From contig SDNM01000099.1 in NCBI GenBank assembly GCA_004524385.1, positions 1 through 6,251 of the forward strand: a stretch of 6,251 nt of DNA, written 5' to 3'. The position numbers and the translations under genes were made by a program. Shown here one piece after another: positions 5,375-6,251 of this stretch (its first letter is position 1; each line of letters opens with the position of its first letter). The notes under the pieces were generated by a model. It had not been told where the DNA came from. It made no database searches and saw only the letters and a program-made list of their open reading frames with translations. This stretch comes from Promethearchaeota archaeon (GTDB lineage: Archaea > Asgardarchaeota > Lokiarchaeia > Sigyniarchaeales > SOKP01).

Positions 5375-6251
5375 GTGGGAGAAAAATCACCTGAAGATGA
5401 AGTTAATAAGCTTGAAGACACAGTAAAAAAAGTATTAGATGGTGTTTCCGGAATAGAATCTGCGACGGATACCGACCTTTCGAGTTTAGAAGGTGTAGTA
5501 CAAAATGCATTAACTGAATTAACCGATTTAGAAAATAACTTATTAGATGTTATCTCACCATCATCAGGTAGTCAAGAAGACAAAGATAGCAATTACTTAT
5601 TAGCAGTCAGACGATTACAAAATGCAATGAAAGTCGCACTTTTAGATGGAGCAAGGAAAAAAGATTTTAAAACATTTGAAGAGGGTTTTAATTTCTATAA
5701 TAATGCTCTTGAAATAATAACTGCTACAGGGATTCAATCTGAAATTGATCAAGTAATGAGTGAATTTGCCCAAACACTTATTAAGATAATAACTAAACCT
5801 GAAAATATTAAAAATCCTGAATTTAAACCTTTTGCCTTTAAAGCTTGTAAAAATTTAGCTGAAATATATGATTATTTTAAAAATTTTGAAATTAGTGGCA
5901 AATTTCATAATCGCGCCGCAGGTTTAATATCTGATAATCCTCTAATCGCAGAGTTAGAGTATTTTCAATCAGTTATTGATTATTTTCTACTAAACGATCT
6001 AAAAAAAGCAAACGAACAGAGTGCAAAGTTAAAATTTAAACATATTGTAATTTTCGCAAATGACCTAACGACCGCACTTAACGAAACTAAACCAGAACTT
6101 ATTGATCAAATTCAAGCTAAAATCGAAGTCTTAGCCGCTCAAAAAGGATTTAATGCTAAAAATATTACTTTTTTGCTAAATTTGATTAAAGATCGTATAA
6201 AAGAATCCAGCGGAAAAGTAACTGCGCAAACAATAAAAGCACCATCCGATG
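5375..6251 (+). CDS. Helical acidic protein with TPR-like segment, C-terminus beyond the window
   Basis: From GTG at 5375 an open frame continues for 292 codons to the window edge without a stop. GTG is the only standard start after the in-frame TAG at 5339, and GGAAG at 5364-5368 precedes it by six bases. I recognise no family. Residues 1-60 are acidic and helical with a coiled-coil look. A polar Ser/Gly/Asp linker follows (61-73). Residues 75-140 form helices, including a TPR-like unit (KKDFKTFEEGFNFYNNALEI, 95-114). Residues 153-235 form further helix pairs (KACKNLAEIYDYF, then AELEYFQSVIDYFLLNDLKKA) reminiscent of TPR or alpha-SNAP-like solenoids. The tail from about 278 becomes Ser/Thr/Pro-rich and may be a linker to another domain. 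There is no signal peptide or membrane segment. As the gene after the actin it mirrors the coiled-coil gene after the pseudo-actin, so a filament-binding partner is a reasonable guess. Confidence 0.8.
   Translation, partial: MGEKSPEDEVNKLEDTVKKVLDGVSGIESATDTDLSSLEGVVQNALTELTDLENNLLDVISPSSGSQEDKDSNYLLAVRRLQNAMKVALLDGARKKDFKTFEEGFNFYNNALEIITATGIQSEIDQVMSEFAQTLIKIITKPENIKNPEFKPFAFKACKNLAEIYDYFKNFEISGKFHNRAAGLISDNPLIAELEYFQSVIDYFLLNDLKKANEQSAKLKFKHIVIFANDLTTALNETKPELIDQIQAKIEVLAAQKGFNAKNITFLLNLIKDRIKESSGKVTAQTIKAPSD

Overview
This is an AT-rich, gene-dense archaeal-looking window, very probably from an Asgard (Lokiarchaeia-like) archaeon. Archaeal signs are the Shine-Dalgarno sequences of GGTGA/GTGAT type, TATA-like boxes about 25 bases upstream of probable transcript starts, a coenzyme-F420-type oxidoreductase fragment, and a ParM/Ta0583-type archaeal actin. 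The Asgard assignment is an inference from the AT-rich style, the coiled-coil/proline-rich/TPR-like helical proteins and a possible UBC/RWD-like domain. No marker gene proves it.

Left part (1-1939): the N-terminal 142 codons of a luciferase-like, probably F420-dependent oxidoreductase run leftward off the window. It is divergent from a complete 441-residue DUF362-family protein on the + strand. The 187-base gap between them holds a promoter for each gene.

Central part (1989-5204): this is the most interesting region. Two actin-like genes stand back to back around a very AT-rich intergenic region of about 190 bases. The rightward gene (4161-5204) is a canonical-looking actin/ParM-type ATPase with phosphate-1, phosphate-2 and adenosine motifs intact. 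The leftward gene (3967-2915) is its paralogue over its whole length, but its nucleotide-binding motifs are eroded, so it looks like a pseudo-actin. Its full-length frame begins at a non-standard ATC (or ATT) codon right after a good Shine-Dalgarno. A conventional search would start it at an internal ATG, 51 codons too late, and lose the first motif. Its stop overlaps by 4 bases the TTG start of a 309-residue partner protein made of a coiled coil, a repeat-bearing proline-rich linker, a possible catalytically dead UBC/RWD-like domain and a TPR-like helical tail.

Right part (5205-6251): after a T-rich stretch, a helical acidic protein starts at GTG 5375 and runs off the window with 292 codons visible. 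It also has a TPR-like segment.

The layout is therefore two mirror-image modules: actin plus helical partner on the + strand, and pseudo-actin plus coiled-coil partner on the - strand. My working hypothesis is an archaeal cytoskeletal system in which an active filament-forming actin works with a non-hydrolysing paralogue (cap, nucleator or regulator) and with dedicated partner or adaptor proteins.
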